Positions 1-9,940 are shown, numbered from the stretch's first letter. The stretch is 64,000 nucleotides of DNA from Ahaetulla prasina (GCF_028640845.1 NC_080539.1:364747016-364811015); one strand, 5' to 3'. Notes: generated by a model from the sequence alone, not told the origin. Translations and numbers: made by a program.

Positions 1-1011
1 CTTGTGGGGGGAGAGGGAGGGAGAGATGGAAAATCAGAAAGCAATCTTTGAAGCTCAACTGCCTGAGCCTTTCCTGTGGCTGGAGAATATGATAAAGAGT
101 CCTGCAGATTTTCACCATGAGAAAGAACTGGGTTTCAAATCCAAGACTTCCAACCTATTTGCCTTCTTCGTCAACACAGACCTTTCTGAGGATGGGACAC
201 AGTAAGCCCCCTCTTCAAAGGGAAGGGGGGAAAAAAAGGCTTTGCCTAGCTCCAAAACAAAGCCTCAGAAATTTGCTTTCTGGAGAGAGGAGAATGTATT
301 TTGTGGCAGATTAAAAATTCCAAGCTAGCCAGTGGGTTTTTAACAAACAAAAAAAAAACAACCCAAAACAAAACTGCAAGGGGACATAGATTTCACAGGC
401 AAGCCCCCCGCTTGGTCTCCATTCTCATCCCCCCCCCACATCTGTTATCTTTTGAATAATTCATAAGCCACATGAATATGTCAATCTAATGAGGGGGGAT
501 TAGCATCACATAAAATGCAATTTAAATCTTGGCAAGATATTAAAATCTCCCTCCTCCCACACCAAACGTCTATTGCATCTTTGCTCTTGATGTCGGCGGG
601 AACAGTTTGAGCCCTAGAGCCATGCCAGGGTCCAAAGGGAAGACGGTGGCTTAGCCCAGATTTTTTTTTCCTCCTGTCAGGGATCTTGAGATTGGTGTCC
701 TTAAGGCTCTCCTGACCCAGTCTGTCAGCATGGGGATGAGATCTGGAGTTCAATCCAAGCCAGTTTGGTCTAGGGCACGCGGACTCGTGAACTGACATGT
801 GCGTGTACATGTGTGGGACACGCGTGAATGTGCACATGCGTGGACATGTGTGCATACGCAGCAGAGCCCAAGGACCAGCTGGCCGACGGGAGGCAAGGCA
901 TCCCAGCACCGGCAGCGCGGCAAGAGGTAAGATCTTTTTCTTTCGTGAGTTTCTGTTTTGTCATTTGCAGGGAAACAGAAGCTCACGAAAGAAACGCCAC
1001 ACAGATCTGAC
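1..1011. other. Repeat-poor stretch, candidate regulatory DNA
   Basis: No repeat family used elsewhere in the window is seen here. Short open frames lack codon or domain signals, so no gene is called. About 440-560 is AT-rich with several ATTA/TAAT-type motifs, the composition often seen in conserved developmental enhancers. About 795-860 is an imperfect GT-rich tract with ACATGTG-like words. The regulatory reading is inference only. Confidence 0.3.
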
Positions 1012-1090
1012 TTGGGGCGATGGCCCTCATGCCAGCAGAGAGGGCTCTGCGTGCCACCTATGGCACACGTGCCATAGGTTCGCCCATCAT
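1012..1090 (-). mobile_element. hAT MITE remnant (GTGCCATAGGTTCGCC end)
   Basis: The GGCACACGTGCCATAGG segment followed by TTCGCCCATCATGG matches the terminal portion of the hAT MITEs at 44040-44499 and 56266-57369. Only one end is preserved and no target duplication is visible. It directly abuts the SINE that follows. Confidence 0.55.
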
Positions 1091-1674
1091 GGATCTAGGG
1101 GTTAAGACACCAGCCTAAAAAGCAGGAAATGGTGAGGTCTAGTCCCGCCTTTAGCCATGAAAGCCAGCTGGGTGACTTTGGGCCAATCACCAGGAAACAG
1201 TGAGTTCTAGTCCTGCCTTAGCCATGAAACTCAGCTGGGTGACTTTGGGCCAATCACCAGGAGACAGTGAGTTCTCATCCCGCCTTAGCCATGAAAGCAG
1301 GCTAGGTGACTTTGGGCCAATCACCAGGAGACAGTGAGTTCTCGTCCCGCCTTAGCCATGAAACTCAGCTGGGTGACTTTGGGCCAAGCACCAGGAGACA
1401 GTGAGTTCTAGTCCCGCCTTAGCTATGAAAGCCGGCTGGGTGACTTTGGGCCAATCACCAGGAGACAGTGAGTTCTCATCCTGTCTTAGGCACAAAATCC
1501 AACTGGGTGACTTTGGGCTAGTCCCTCTCCCTTAGCCCAACTCACCTCATAGGGTTGTTATGGAGGGGAAAATAGGAGGAGGGAAATGTGTTGGATATGT
1601 TTGCTGCCTTTGCTGAGTTATTTGTAAAAAATAATAATAAAGGTGGGATATAAACAAATAAGTAAAGGTGCAAA
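1091..1674 (+). mobile_element. tRNA-derived, MIR/L2-type SINE with internal tandem array
   Basis: A tRNA-like head (GGGGTTAAGACACCAG) is followed by the core GGGTGACTTTGGGC and a tail with CTCACCTCATAGGGTTGTT, which resembles MIR/L2 SINE tails, ending in AATAATAATAAAGG. The region between head and tail is amplified as a 67-bp direct repeat. A full-length element of this type should be near 250 bp; this one is about 580 bp because of the array. Confidence 0.8.
1133..1535 (+). repeat. 67-bp tandem repeat, six units inside a SINE
   Basis: Units begin with TGAG(T/G)TCT at 1133, 1201, 1268, 1335, 1402 and 1469. Spacing is 68 bp for the first unit, from one extra T, and exactly 67 bp afterwards. 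Each unit holds GCCATGAAA and GGGTGACTTTGGGC and ends in CCAGGAGACAG. The last unit runs into the normal SINE tail. The array must have arisen by duplication of SINE internal sequence. Confidence 0.92.
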
Positions 1675-1987
1675 GGATAGCAGTCACCACTCAGTCTATG
1701 CAGGGAGAGTTTCTCTGCCTCTCTCTCTTCTTAGACCCAGGGCCATCAACTGGAGATGACTGGAAGGAAACGGAGAACATGCAGAAGGATGCTTCAGGGC
1801 ACAAGGAACTGTGGGGTTAATTTGCCTAGACGTCGCCATGGGGAATTGCCTCTCACTTTGGAGGATTGCCAGACAGGAGAGAATGCTTACAAAGGATCTG
1901 TCTATCTGGGGATATTTAGGGAAACAGAGCACAGAGCAAACTCATAAGAATAAAGACACTGGGTGCAACATGGTTTGAGGCTGGGTT
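1675..1987. other. Repeat-poor stretch
   Basis: No recognisable gene, repeat or motif was seen in these roughly 310 bases. Confidence 0.4.
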
Positions 1988-1995
1988 ATTTAAGG

Positions 1996-2130
1996 CAGGG
2001 GTTTCCAATCTTGGGAACTTTAAGCCCGGAGGACTTCAACTCCCAGAATTCCCCAGCCAGCTTTGCTGGCTGGGGAATTCTGGGAGTTGAAGTCTGCCGG
2101 GCTTAAAGTTCCCAAGATTGGAGACCCCTA
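1996..2130. mobile_element. Palindromic hAT MITE
   Basis: Two nearly perfect inverted arms flank the centre CCAGCTTTGCTGG. Both arms carry the CTTCAACTCCCAGAATTC core. The element starts CAGGGGTTTCC and ends GGAGACCCCTA. Flanking octamers ATTTAAGG (1988-1995) and ATCTAAGG (2131-2138) match at 7 of 8, the duplication length expected of hAT insertion. Confidence 0.85.
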
Positions 2131-2364
2131 ATCTAAGGGACCATCTTCTCCCAGTCATTTCTACTTGTCCAGTTCAGCTGGCAGGTTGGGCATGCTGCGC
2201 AGTCTTGTCAGCCGAGTAAACGTTGGGTAGTGGGAACCAGGAGACGTGTCTTCTCTGCCGTAATCCCTGCACTCTGGAATATTCTCCCTTCAGATAGCAG
2301 GAAGATATCTAGAAAGCCATCTTTGGGACAACGTGACCTGGATGATTAAGAGTCTCCATAAACA

Positions 2365-2899
2365 AGGGACCTTGGAGATTTTCTAGTCGAACCCCCTGGT
2401 CAAGCAGGAGACCATTCCAGACAATTTCTTGCCCAATCTCTTCTTAAAAACTTCCAGTGTTGGAGCATTCACAATTTCTGGAGGCAAATTGTTCCACTGG
2501 TTAATTGTTCTCACTGTCAGGAAATTTCTCCTTAGTTTTAGGTTGCTTCTCTCCTTGATTAGTTTCCACCCATTGCTTCTTGTCCTTCCCTCAAGTGCTT
2601 TGGAGAATAGCTTGACTCCCTCTTCTTTGTGGCAACCCCTGAGATATTGGAACACTGCTATCATGTCTCCCCTAGTCCTTCTTTTCATTAAACTAGGCAT
2701 ACCCAATTCCTGCAACCATTTTCATATGTTTTATCCTCCAGTCCCCTAATCATCTTTGTTGCTCTTCTCTGCACTCTTTCTAGAGTCTCAACATCAGTTT
2801 TGTATCATGGCGACCAAAGCTAGATGCAGTATTCCAAGTGTGGCCTTACCAACGCATTATAAAGGGGTATTAACACTTTACATGATCTTGATTCTACCC
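2365..2899 (-). mobile_element. CR1 LINE, 5'-truncated 3' end
   Basis: The left edge has the CR1 3'-UTR signature GGGACCTTGGAG followed by CTAGTCGAACCCCC. To the right the minus strand encodes the C-terminal part of the CR1 ORF2 protein (LQELGMPSLMKRRTRGD, then RTINQWNNLPPEI). The upstream reverse-transcriptase region is missing, as is usual for 5'-truncated CR1 copies. Confidence 0.85.
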
Positions 2900-3146
2900 C
2901 ACAGTTCAAACTGGATCCTCAATTCATACACACACACAAAATTACAAATTATTCCATTTCCTCCAAAATATGTTCCAATTATCCCCTTAGAAGTAATTAC
3001 CATCAGTTTTAAGAACCACTAATTCTAGAAAGTCCAGTTGATCAATATCCTATACCTAGAGTAGTAGCCAAAATTGTAGAAACCTTTTGGGAAAAGTGTA
3101 TTTTCTAAAACTAGCCAATAACACCACTTTTTTTTAATAGTACCAT

Positions 3147-3886
3147 AAAATCAGGTTCACTTGATTCGCCAGTTGCGCCCCTTCCTAGACCGGGACGCCT
3201 TACGCACAGTCACTCACGCCCTCGTTACCTCCCGCTTGGACTATTGCAATGCTCTCTACATGGGGCTCCCCTTGAAGAGCACCAGGAGGCTCCAGCTAGT
3301 CCAGAATGCGGCTGCGCGGGTGATAGAGGGAGCACCTCGTTGCTCCCACATAACACCTATCCTGCGCGGCCTGCACTGGCTGCCGGTAGCCTTCCAGGTG
3401 CAATTCAAGGTGCTGGCTACCACCTTTAAAGCGCTCCATGGCTGAGGACCGGGCTATTTACAACACCGCCTTCTGCCACCAATAGCCTCCCAACAACCTG
3501 TGCACTCCCACAGGGTGGGCCTTCTCAGGGTGCCGTCAACCAAACAATGTTGGTTGGTGGCCCCCAGGGGGAGGGCCTTTTCTGTGGCAGCACCGGTCCT
3601 TTGGAATGAGCTGCCTCCGGGGTTGCGCCAACTCCCCGACCTCCAGGCCTTCAAACATGAATTTAAGACTTTATTATTTCATCGAGCGGGACTGGCCGAA
3701 GCGTAATTTTAAATTGAAATTTTAAATGGCTTTTATGTAGGTCTATGACCGTTTTAGTTTTGATTCGGCCTATTAAATATTTGTTTTTAATTCTGTTTTA
3801 AACTTGCTGTTTGTATTTTGTGTTTTAAATATAGCTGTAAACCGCCCTGAGCCCTTCGGGAGAAGGGCGGTATAGAAATTAAATTA

Positions 3887-3949
<63 letters not shown>

Positions 3950-3951
3950 AA
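3147..3951 (+). mobile_element. L2-like LINE, 3' half of ORF2 and tail
   Basis: The plus strand encodes the L2-type C-terminus: LVTSRLDYCNALYMGLP, then LQLVQNAAARVIEG, then LHWLPVAFQVQFKVL, and after a stop LWNELPPGLRQLPDL. A TGA follows the ALHG motif near 3443, so the frame is broken. The 3' end has the hairpin ACCGCCCTGAG...GAGAAGGGCGGT and an AAAT tail. It inserted into the Tc1 relic. Confidence 0.85.
3886..3950 (+). repeat. (AAAT)n microsatellite at an L2 3' end
   Basis: About 16 uninterrupted AAAT units follow directly on the L2 hairpin tail, so the tract probably began as the LINE's own terminal repeat. Confidence 0.95.
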
Positions 3952-4094
3952 TTATATATCAGTGGAAAGATAATTTAATCAAGAATGAAATGCAATAACT
4001 TTTATGAAGGATTTGCTATTAGAATAGCAGTTACAGTATAAAGAAGAAAAGTGAAATGTAGAAAAAATGAGATATACAAAAATTATCACGTCAG

Positions 4095-4304
4095 TTAATA
4101 CTTAGTTGGGTAACCTTTAGCATGAATTACAGCCTTACAACGTCTTCCCATGGAGTGAACCAAGTCTTTTAATTCTGCACCTGTTATAATGTGAAACCAA
4201 GATTGAATTATTTCTTCTATTAACTGGGTTTTATTGCTGGGTCGCTTCTGACTAACAAATTTCTTTAGTTAGCTCCATAGATTTTCAATGGCCAGGCCAT
4301 TCCA
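4095..4304 (-). pseudogene. Tc1 transposase C-terminal relic
   Basis: Reading the minus strand from about 4304, IENLW is followed by an in-frame TAA. The frame then continues LKKFVSQKRPSNKTQ, SWFHIITGAELKDLV and SMGRRCKAVIHAKGYPTKY before its natural stop at 4095-4097. The spacing after IENLW and the MxRRCKAVIxAKG ending are typical of Tc1 transposases, a DDE family that inserts at TA. The segment that usually precedes IENLW is shortened. It is a dead coding remnant. Confidence 0.82.
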
Positions 4305-4423
4305 GCAGTGGAATATGATTATCTTGAAACTCAAAAAAAAAAAAAAGAAGTGGTGTTATTAGCCATCAAACCTTGAAAATACACTTTTCCCAAAAGGTTT
4401 CCACAATTTTGGCCAGTACTGTA

Positions 4424-4797
4424 CCTCACAAGGTGGTTACGAAGAAAAATAGGGCAGAACAGTCTGTGGCCGTCATAAACTGATGAAATAAATGAGGTAA
4501 AATCATTTGCAAGCCTGCAATTGCCGGAATAAAGGCCAATCTTTTTAAAGAGTTTGCCACTTCTTTTAAAAAGAGATAAACATTTGCTTTCAGCATCAGA
4601 TACGCTGCACTTGAATGTGGAGGTTCCCATGTAATGGCCGACAGAAGAAGTTCAGTGAATTCACCTAAGTTACAGGAACATCGCTGGGTTCAAATGAACC
4701 AGACATTCCTTCTAATCATGTTTCCCCCAAAGGCAAGTCCTTAAAAAAAATTCTTCAAACAAATAAGGTGATGTGTCTTGTTTACAACGTCTAAATT
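4424..4797. other. Repeat-poor stretch
   Basis: No gene or repeat family was recognised between the Tc1 relic and the next MITE fragment. Confidence 0.35.
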
Positions 4798-4953
4798 AAT
4801 TTAGTCAATTACTCAATTAATAACTGAAGCGATTCATTCAACCTATGTGGCAAGAAAGGTCATAAAACAGGGCGATGTTCACTTAACAAATGTCTCACTT
4901 AGTGACTGAAATGTTGGGGTCAACTGTGGTCGTTAACTCGAGGACTACCTGTA
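4798..4953 (-). mobile_element. Tigger-like MITE, one half
   Basis: It contains GGCAAGAAAGGTCATAAAA and ends TCGAGGACTACCTGTA. This is one terminus of the family with inverted ends CAGGTAGTCCTCGACTTAC and TA duplications. The other half is absent. Confidence 0.75.
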
Positions 4954-4969
4954 GTAAAAGGCATATTAA

Positions 4970-5612
4970 CGGGCATAAGCGTTTATGCCTTTTAATAAAA
5001 CTGCAAGTTGGAAGAGATGCTACCACATTATTCACAACCACAACCACCCTCCTGTTGTGTCTCGTCCGATCTCACCACAGCCAGGGCCTTCTTATCTGCT
5101 TCCGAACACGGAGGAATGTCCTAGTATGCCTCCCGGCCCCAGCCCTGGCTCCATGCCCAGACAGGCTGAAGAGGAGGAAGTATCTCCAACCCCCAGCTCT
5201 GGCTCCATGCCCAGGCAAACGGAGCAACTAGACACCTCCCCCTCCTCCATAGCATGTGAGCCTGAGGGAGGTCAATTGCCAACAGCTGCAGACTGGAGTG
5301 ACCCTCGCGTCAGAAGACTTGATAGGCGGAGGCAACAGAAGGAAGGGAGGGGCAGGCCTGGATAAGTGCTGAGTCATGGAGCCACACCCCATGGCCTATA
5401 TAAAGGACCTGCTTTCTGGCATTCTCTGAGTCAGGCAAAGTCTAAACATATCTTGCTGAAGTCACTTTCTGGTCTCCTGCCTGCCCTGAGGACTTTGCTA
5501 GGACTTTGGCAGAGCTGCAGAAGCACGCCTGATTCGGATTTCCCTGACCCGGCCGTCAGCGGAGGAGTGGGACACGACACCTCCACTAACATGGTTTCCT
5601 CCTCCAATGTCT
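4970..5612 (+). repeat. Dispersed repeat split by LTR-A
   Basis: The flanks of the LTR (TTTATGCCTTTTAATAAAA on the left, CACTAACATGGTTTCCTCC on the right) recur uninterrupted at about 37985-38105. They resemble an amniote dispersed repeat containing CTTTTAATAAA and CTAACATGGCT. The class is uncertain. Confidence 0.5.
5053..5579 (+). mobile_element. Solo LTR, family LTR-A
   Basis: The element starts TGTTGTGTCTCG and ends GACACGACA, with a perfect 5-bp duplication CCTCC on both sides (5048-5052, 5580-5584). A TATA box (TATATAAA, 5397-5404) lies about two thirds of the way along. About 5133-5225 carries tandem CCAGC(C/T)CTGGCTCCATGCCC units. No internal retroviral or Gypsy sequence adjoins it, so it is a solo LTR. 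The 5-bp duplication fits an LTR retrotransposon or endogenous retrovirus. Related copies are at 40443-41002 and 56399-56971. Confidence 0.88.
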
Positions 5613-5994
5613 GGTTCTCCCCATAGCTCTTTGGAAATGTTTTGCATCTGTGGGGTGGGTGGCTATGTCCCCCTCCCTTTTCACCACGATTCCTCTCAAT
5701 ATGGTGTGAACGGGAACAATCTGCCTTTTTTGGATGAGACCGGGATTTCTAAACCAAATTGCAAAAAGGTAGCACATTGCAGCCGTCCGTGCTTGAAAGT
5801 AAACATCATCAAACGAAGCAGCAGATCCAACAAAAAATTGGCAAACCGGGGTTAAATAGATGGCTACAAATTTTGAGAAGCCACGGCTAAAGGGATCCGT
5901 TTAAGGCGTAGGGTTAATTGGAAGAGGTGTTGCTTTTCTAAACATAGGCAATCTGCAGGGGAGGGTCAAAAAAGTCAAAATGGCAACCCCAACC
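5613..5994. other. Repeat-poor stretch
   Basis: No repeat family or convincing coding exon was recognised. The longest open frame, about 80 codons, shows no domain. Confidence 0.35.
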
Positions 5995-6002
5995 ATATTA
6001 TG

Positions 6003-6122
6003 CAGAGGTCTTCAAACTTGGCAGCTTTAAGACTTGTGGACTTCAACTCCCAGAATGCTGGCTGGAGAATTCTGGGAGTTGAAGTCCACAAGTCTTAAAG
6101 CTGCCAAGTTTGAAGACCTCTG
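6003..6122. mobile_element. Palindromic hAT MITE
   Basis: The ends CAGAGGTCTTCAAACTTGG and its complement enclose arms with ACTTGTGGACTTCAACTCCC. Flanks ATATTATG and ATGTAATG match at 6 of 8 positions. A poly(T) run follows. Confidence 0.82.
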
Positions 6123-6176
6123 ATGTAATGGAAGCCCATTTTTTTTTTTTTTTTAAGGTTACGTTGCCATGGAAGA

Positions 6177-7044
6177 GAGCCTGTTTGGTGGTTAAGGCAC
6201 CAGGCTAGAAACCAGGAGACAGTGAATTCTAGTCCTGCCGTAGGCATGAAAGCCAGTTGGGTATCAGGTGCAAGAAGTCAGGAACCAAGATAAGAGTTCA
6301 AAAGTGTTACAAGTTTATCTCATGCTACCTATACCTAAGAAACTGAATTTAACGGTTAAGATGAATTGGCGCCAGAGAAAGAGTCAACAAATTTCAAGGA
6401 GGGAGCTGGACTTATGGGGGCATAGAGACTTCAAACAGATGATGTCTTTGACCCCCAACCCCAGTCAGGTTCCACCTGATCATTTCCTACATCGGGTGAC
6501 TTTGGGCCTATCACCAGAAGACCATGAGTTCTAGTCCTGCCTTAGGCATGGAAGCCATCTGGGTCAGTGGTGAAATCCAAATTTTTTTACTACCGATTCT
6601 GTGGGCATGGCTTGGTGGGCATGGCAGGGGAAGGATACTGCAAAATCCCCATTCCCTCTCCACTCCTGGGGCCAGCCAGAGGTGGTATTTGCTGATTCTC
6701 TGAACTGCGCAAAATTTCCACTACCGGTTCTCCGAACTGCTCAAAATTTCCACTACCGGTTCTCCGAACTGCTCAAAATTTCTGCTACTGGTTCTCCAGA
6801 ACCTGCTGGATTTCACCCCTGATCTGGGTGATTTGGGGGCAATCACCAGGAGACCGTGAGTTCTAATCTCGCCTTAAGCGTGAAAGCCAACTCAGTGGCT
6901 TGGACCAATGCCTGTCTCTCAACAGAACCCACCTCACAGGGCTCATGTTGTGGGGAAAATAGAAGGAGGAAGAAGTATTAGGTATGTTCTCCGCCTTGAG
7001 ATGTTTATAAAAATAATAAAAAAGATGGGACATGAAATAAACAA
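6177..7044 (+). mobile_element. tRNA-derived SINE with internal repeats and nested insertions
   Basis: This is the same family as 1091-1674: head GGTGGTTAAGGCACCAGGC, units with AGACAGTGAATTCTAGTCC, tail CCCACCTCACAGGGCTC then AGGTATGTTCTCCGCC. Three or more copies of the 67-bp unit are recognisable. It is interrupted by a GGTG-hAT at 6565-6821 and by about 230 bp of unassigned sequence (about 6263-6493) bounded by CAGGTG and CACCTG words. Confidence 0.78.
6565..6821 (+). mobile_element. GGTG-hAT MITE inside a SINE
   Basis: It runs from CAGTGGTGAAATCC to GGATTTCACCCCTG with a perfect 8-bp duplication ATCTGGGT (6557-6564, 6822-6829). The duplicated octamer is SINE core sequence, which proves insertion into the SINE. 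The interior has three near-tandem copies of CTACCGGTTCTCCGAACTG about 30 bp apart. Confidence 0.93.
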
Positions 7045-7375
7045 AGTGAAAAAAAGAAATGGACTTTGATCACACAGTTGCGGTCATCCTCTTGACTTTT
7101 AGATCCCTCTTCATACAGGAATTCCGATTATATTTATATATCAAGTATGGAGAAACTGCACGTTATATGTGGTGTTCGATCTGATTTAGCTAACATTAAT
7201 TGATAGTGAGGAAAATGCTTCTGGAGTCTGGAGTTTTCATGCCTCAAAGAGGTCCATAGACAGGATTTTTTTTTAAAAAAAAGTCAATATATTGGCCTTA
7301 ACCACACAGTCAACGTTTTCCATTACACAGCCACCATCTTGACTCTTTCAATGTCCCTGATCACAATAAATCTCT
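7045..7375. other. Repeat-poor stretch
   Basis: No feature was recognised apart from short poly(T)/poly(A) runs near 7268-7283. Confidence 0.35.
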
Positions 7376-7383
7376 CATTAAAC

Positions 7384-7678
7384 CAGAGGTGGTATTCAGC
7401 AGGTTCTGACCAGTTCTGGAGAACTGGTAGCGGAAATTTTGAGTAGTTTGGAGAACCAGTATATACCATTACTGGCTGGCCCCACCCCCATCTATTCTCT
7501 GCCTCCCAAGTCCCAGCTGATCAGGAGGGAGTGGGGATTTTGCAGTAACCTTCCCCTGGAGTGGGGTGGGAATGGAGATTTTACAGTATCCTTCCCCTGC
7601 CACGCTCACCAAGCCATGCCATGCCTACCAAGCCACGCCCACAGAACTGGTAGTAAAAAAATTTGAATCCCACCACTG
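7384..7678 (-). mobile_element. GGTG-hAT MITE
   Basis: It starts CAGAGGTGGTATTCAGCAGG and ends TTGAATCCCACCACTG, with a perfect 8-bp duplication CATTAAAC (7376-7383, 7679-7686). The interior carries GGGGCCAG-type and GGCGTGGCTTGGTGGG-type words in reverse orientation to the 6565 copy. Confidence 0.92.
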
Positions 7679-7880
7679 CATTAAACATCTCAAATCTTCC
7701 GAACTTTCAGATATCCTTTGTCTAAACCTGAAAGACCCAACTATTTTGAGTTTTCAGAAGCATGAACTTCTTGGTTTCTACTGGTTTGGGATACATTTTC
7801 TTGAAACCCCTATTCTCAAGACAAGACGGCACTGCAAATTCTCTGTTAGTTTCCCGGCTCTCATCTTCAAATAAAAATCA

Positions 7881-7970
7881 AGGTCTCTTAATTCTCTTTT
7901 GTTCTTTTACCTCTCCCATCTCCCCAATTTTTCTAAACATTTTTTTTTACTTCTGAAAATGTTAGCTTGA
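7881..7970 (+). repeat. Direct repeat, left copy
   Basis: This 90-bp pyrimidine-rich segment (GGTCTCTTAATTCTCTTTTG, then ATTTTTCTAAA) recurs at 8827-8914 in the same orientation. It does not match any family seen elsewhere in the window. Confidence 0.8.
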
Positions 7971-8016
7971 AATTTGGTCCTCATTAGAATTCTTTTAGAA
8001 TTCTTTTTTTTTAAAT

Positions 8017-8290
8017 AATTCTTTTATTGGCCAAGTGTGATTGGACATACAAGGAATTTGTCTTTGGTGCATATGCTCTCAGTGTACATAAAAAAGAGAA
8101 GATACATTCATCAAGAATCATAAGGTACAACACTTAATGATAGTCATAGGGTACAAATAAGCAATCGAATCATATTAGGAAACAATCAATATAAATTGTA
8201 AGGATAGAGCAACAAGTTATAGTCATACAGTCGTAAGTGGGAGGAGATGGATGATAGGAACGATGGGAAGATTAATTTAGACACACATCA
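8017..8290 (-). mobile_element. ATTCT-tailed LINE 3' end
   Basis: The left edge TTTTATTGGCCAAGTGTGAT followed by ACAAGGAATTTGTC is shared with 10844, 12951 and 26860. On the minus strand this is a LINE 3' end that in other copies continues into ATTCT repeats, as described for snake CR1/L3-type LINEs. No coding part is retained. Confidence 0.7.
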
Positions 8291-9000
8291 GAATACATAG
8301 AAGTAAACAAAGGGGCAGTTTGCATAGAAGTAATTTGGCCTGGTTGCAGTGGGATTTACTTATAAGGAAATAGATCTCCAATTAGAATCTTGTTGGGCCA
8401 GAACAAAATTCATTAATTCCCTGAACATTTCATAAATTGCAAAGCAAATATTTGACGGCTTGCAATAAAAAAAGGCAGAATCAAACGAAAACCTTGCAAA
8501 TCAACAAAACGTTCTCAGACTGAATCATGGTGAGTCACTTTAACATTTATATTGAATCTGATCATAAAATTGATATAAATTTATAAATGCCTTCGGCTCA
8601 ATATAGTCTTATATTCCTTGGCTGGTTGACGGCCCAGATATTTTTTCCCAAACTCTCAACTTCCCAGGGTTTCAGATATGGAATTCTTTGGAAGCCTTGC
8701 TAGAAAATCCTCCAATTCTCTATAGATGGATTAGGCTGTTCCATTCCTAAATAAATTTCTTCTCTGACTAAAGGTGAAAAGATTCACATTCTAATATTCT
8801 TTAGTTCTGGAAGTTTAATCTATCACGGTCTCTTAATTCTCTTTTGCTCTTTTACCTCCCCCATCTCCACAATTTTTCTAAATATTTTTTCTACTTCTGC
8901 AAAACCTTAGCTTGCCTCTGAAATGTTCAGAAGGGTGGGCTTCAACTCCTAGAATTTCTCAGCTAACACCCAAATTTTGATCACATGACTGTGAGGATAC
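8291..9000. other. Stretch without a recognised gene
   Basis: It holds the right copy of the 90-bp direct repeat (8827-8914) and, near 8930-8965, a worn arm resembling the palindromic hAT MITE (GGGCTTCAACTCCTAGAA). Nothing else was recognised. Confidence 0.35.
8827..8914 (+). repeat. Direct repeat, right copy
   Basis: This is the partner of 7881-7970, about 945 bp away in the same orientation, with scattered substitutions and a slightly shorter T run. Confidence 0.8.
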
Positions 9001-9167
9001 ATTTTGTTTTCCATTTTATTAGTTTATAATATAAAATAAAAAAGCAAATAATAGGAAAAATAGAGGAGGGAAAAGTGTAGAAAAGAAGGGGAAAAGAAAG
9101 AAAAGGCATGAATTTCCGACTCCTTTTGATGCAGTAGAATAAGATAGTAACATCAAACCTCAACTTT

Positions 9168-9187
9168 GTGTGTGTGTGTGTGTGTGT
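9168..9187 (+). repeat. (TG)n microsatellite
   Basis: A short uninterrupted TG run. Confidence 0.9.
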
Positions 9188-9340
9188 ATTTTATTTTTTA
9201 ACAAAAGAAAACAGAAAGCCAACAAGACATAACTAACATTGACATAAAACATAAACTCTTTCTTTACCTCAACTTTTTACTTTTATGTGATAGTATAAAC
9301 TAGTCATTTCTATAACAACAGCTCTATCTAATTAGTAAAA

Positions 9341-9904
9341 CCGATTACTAATTTTACTGGCTACCTGTGGTCTTCCAGGTGCGCTTCAAGGTATTGGTGA
9401 CGACCTTTAAAGCGCTTCATGGCTTAGGACCGGGATACTTACGGGACCGTCTTCTGCCGGCTTCAATCTCCCAACGACCGGTGCGTTCTCACAGAGAGGG
9501 TCTCCTTAGGGTGCCGTCAGCCAAACAATGTCGGCTGGCGGTCCCCAGGGGGAGGGCCTTCTCTGTGGGGGCTCCTACCCTGTGGAATGAGCTTCCCCCT
9601 GGACTTCGACAACTGCCCGACCTTAGGACCTTTTGCCACGAACTTAAAACCTATTTGTTTCATCTTGCTGGACTGGCTTAACTTTTAAAAACTTTTAAAC
9701 GGTTTTATTGGGGTTTTTAAATTTTAGTGATTTTATAGGGTGTAATTGTATTTTAGCTTGGCCAATTGAATAAGTTTTTTAGGGGTAGTTTTTAATTATT
9801 GTATGGGTTTGTTTTGTATTTTAACTGGCTGTTCACCGCCCTGAGTCCTTCGGGAGAAGGGCGGTCTATAAATTAAAATATTATTATTATTATTATTATT
9901 ATTA
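9341..9904 (+). mobile_element. L2-like LINE, 5'-truncated
   Basis: The frame from about 9367 reads VRFKVLVTTFKALHGLGPG, then RGRAFSVGAPTLWNELPPG, then RTFCHELKTYLFHLAGLA, the L2 ORF2 C-terminus without internal stops. The 3' hairpin (CACCGCCCTGAG...GAGAAGGGCGGT) and an ATT tail follow. A 13-bp target duplication flanks it. Confidence 0.88.
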
Positions 9905-9940
9905 CTAATTAGTAAAATCAAAGTTTCATTTTTTTCCACC

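Larger units (their letters stand above)
3064..4423 (-). mobile_element. Degenerate Tc1/mariner-type element, split by an L2
   Basis: Inverted termini share CCAAAATTGT(A/G)GAAACC and the AAAAGTGTATTTTC block (about 3067-3105 and 4375-4412), next to TA-containing ends (ACTGTA at 4418-4423). A transposase relic lies on the minus strand near the right end. An L2 LINE (about 3147-3951) occupies the left part. The element cannot be autonomous. Confidence 0.75.

Noticed and set aside
1133..1535. CRISPR-like repeat array
   Set aside because: Units are contiguous 67-mers without unique spacers and sit inside a eukaryotic SINE.
2041..2105. Intrinsic transcription terminator or microRNA hairpin
   Set aside because: The perfect hairpin belongs to a palindromic hAT MITE present in about ten copies; nothing suggests processing as a microRNA.
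5397..5404. TATA box of a host gene
   Set aside because: TATATAAA is at the same place in all three LTR-A copies, so it is the LTR's own promoter element.
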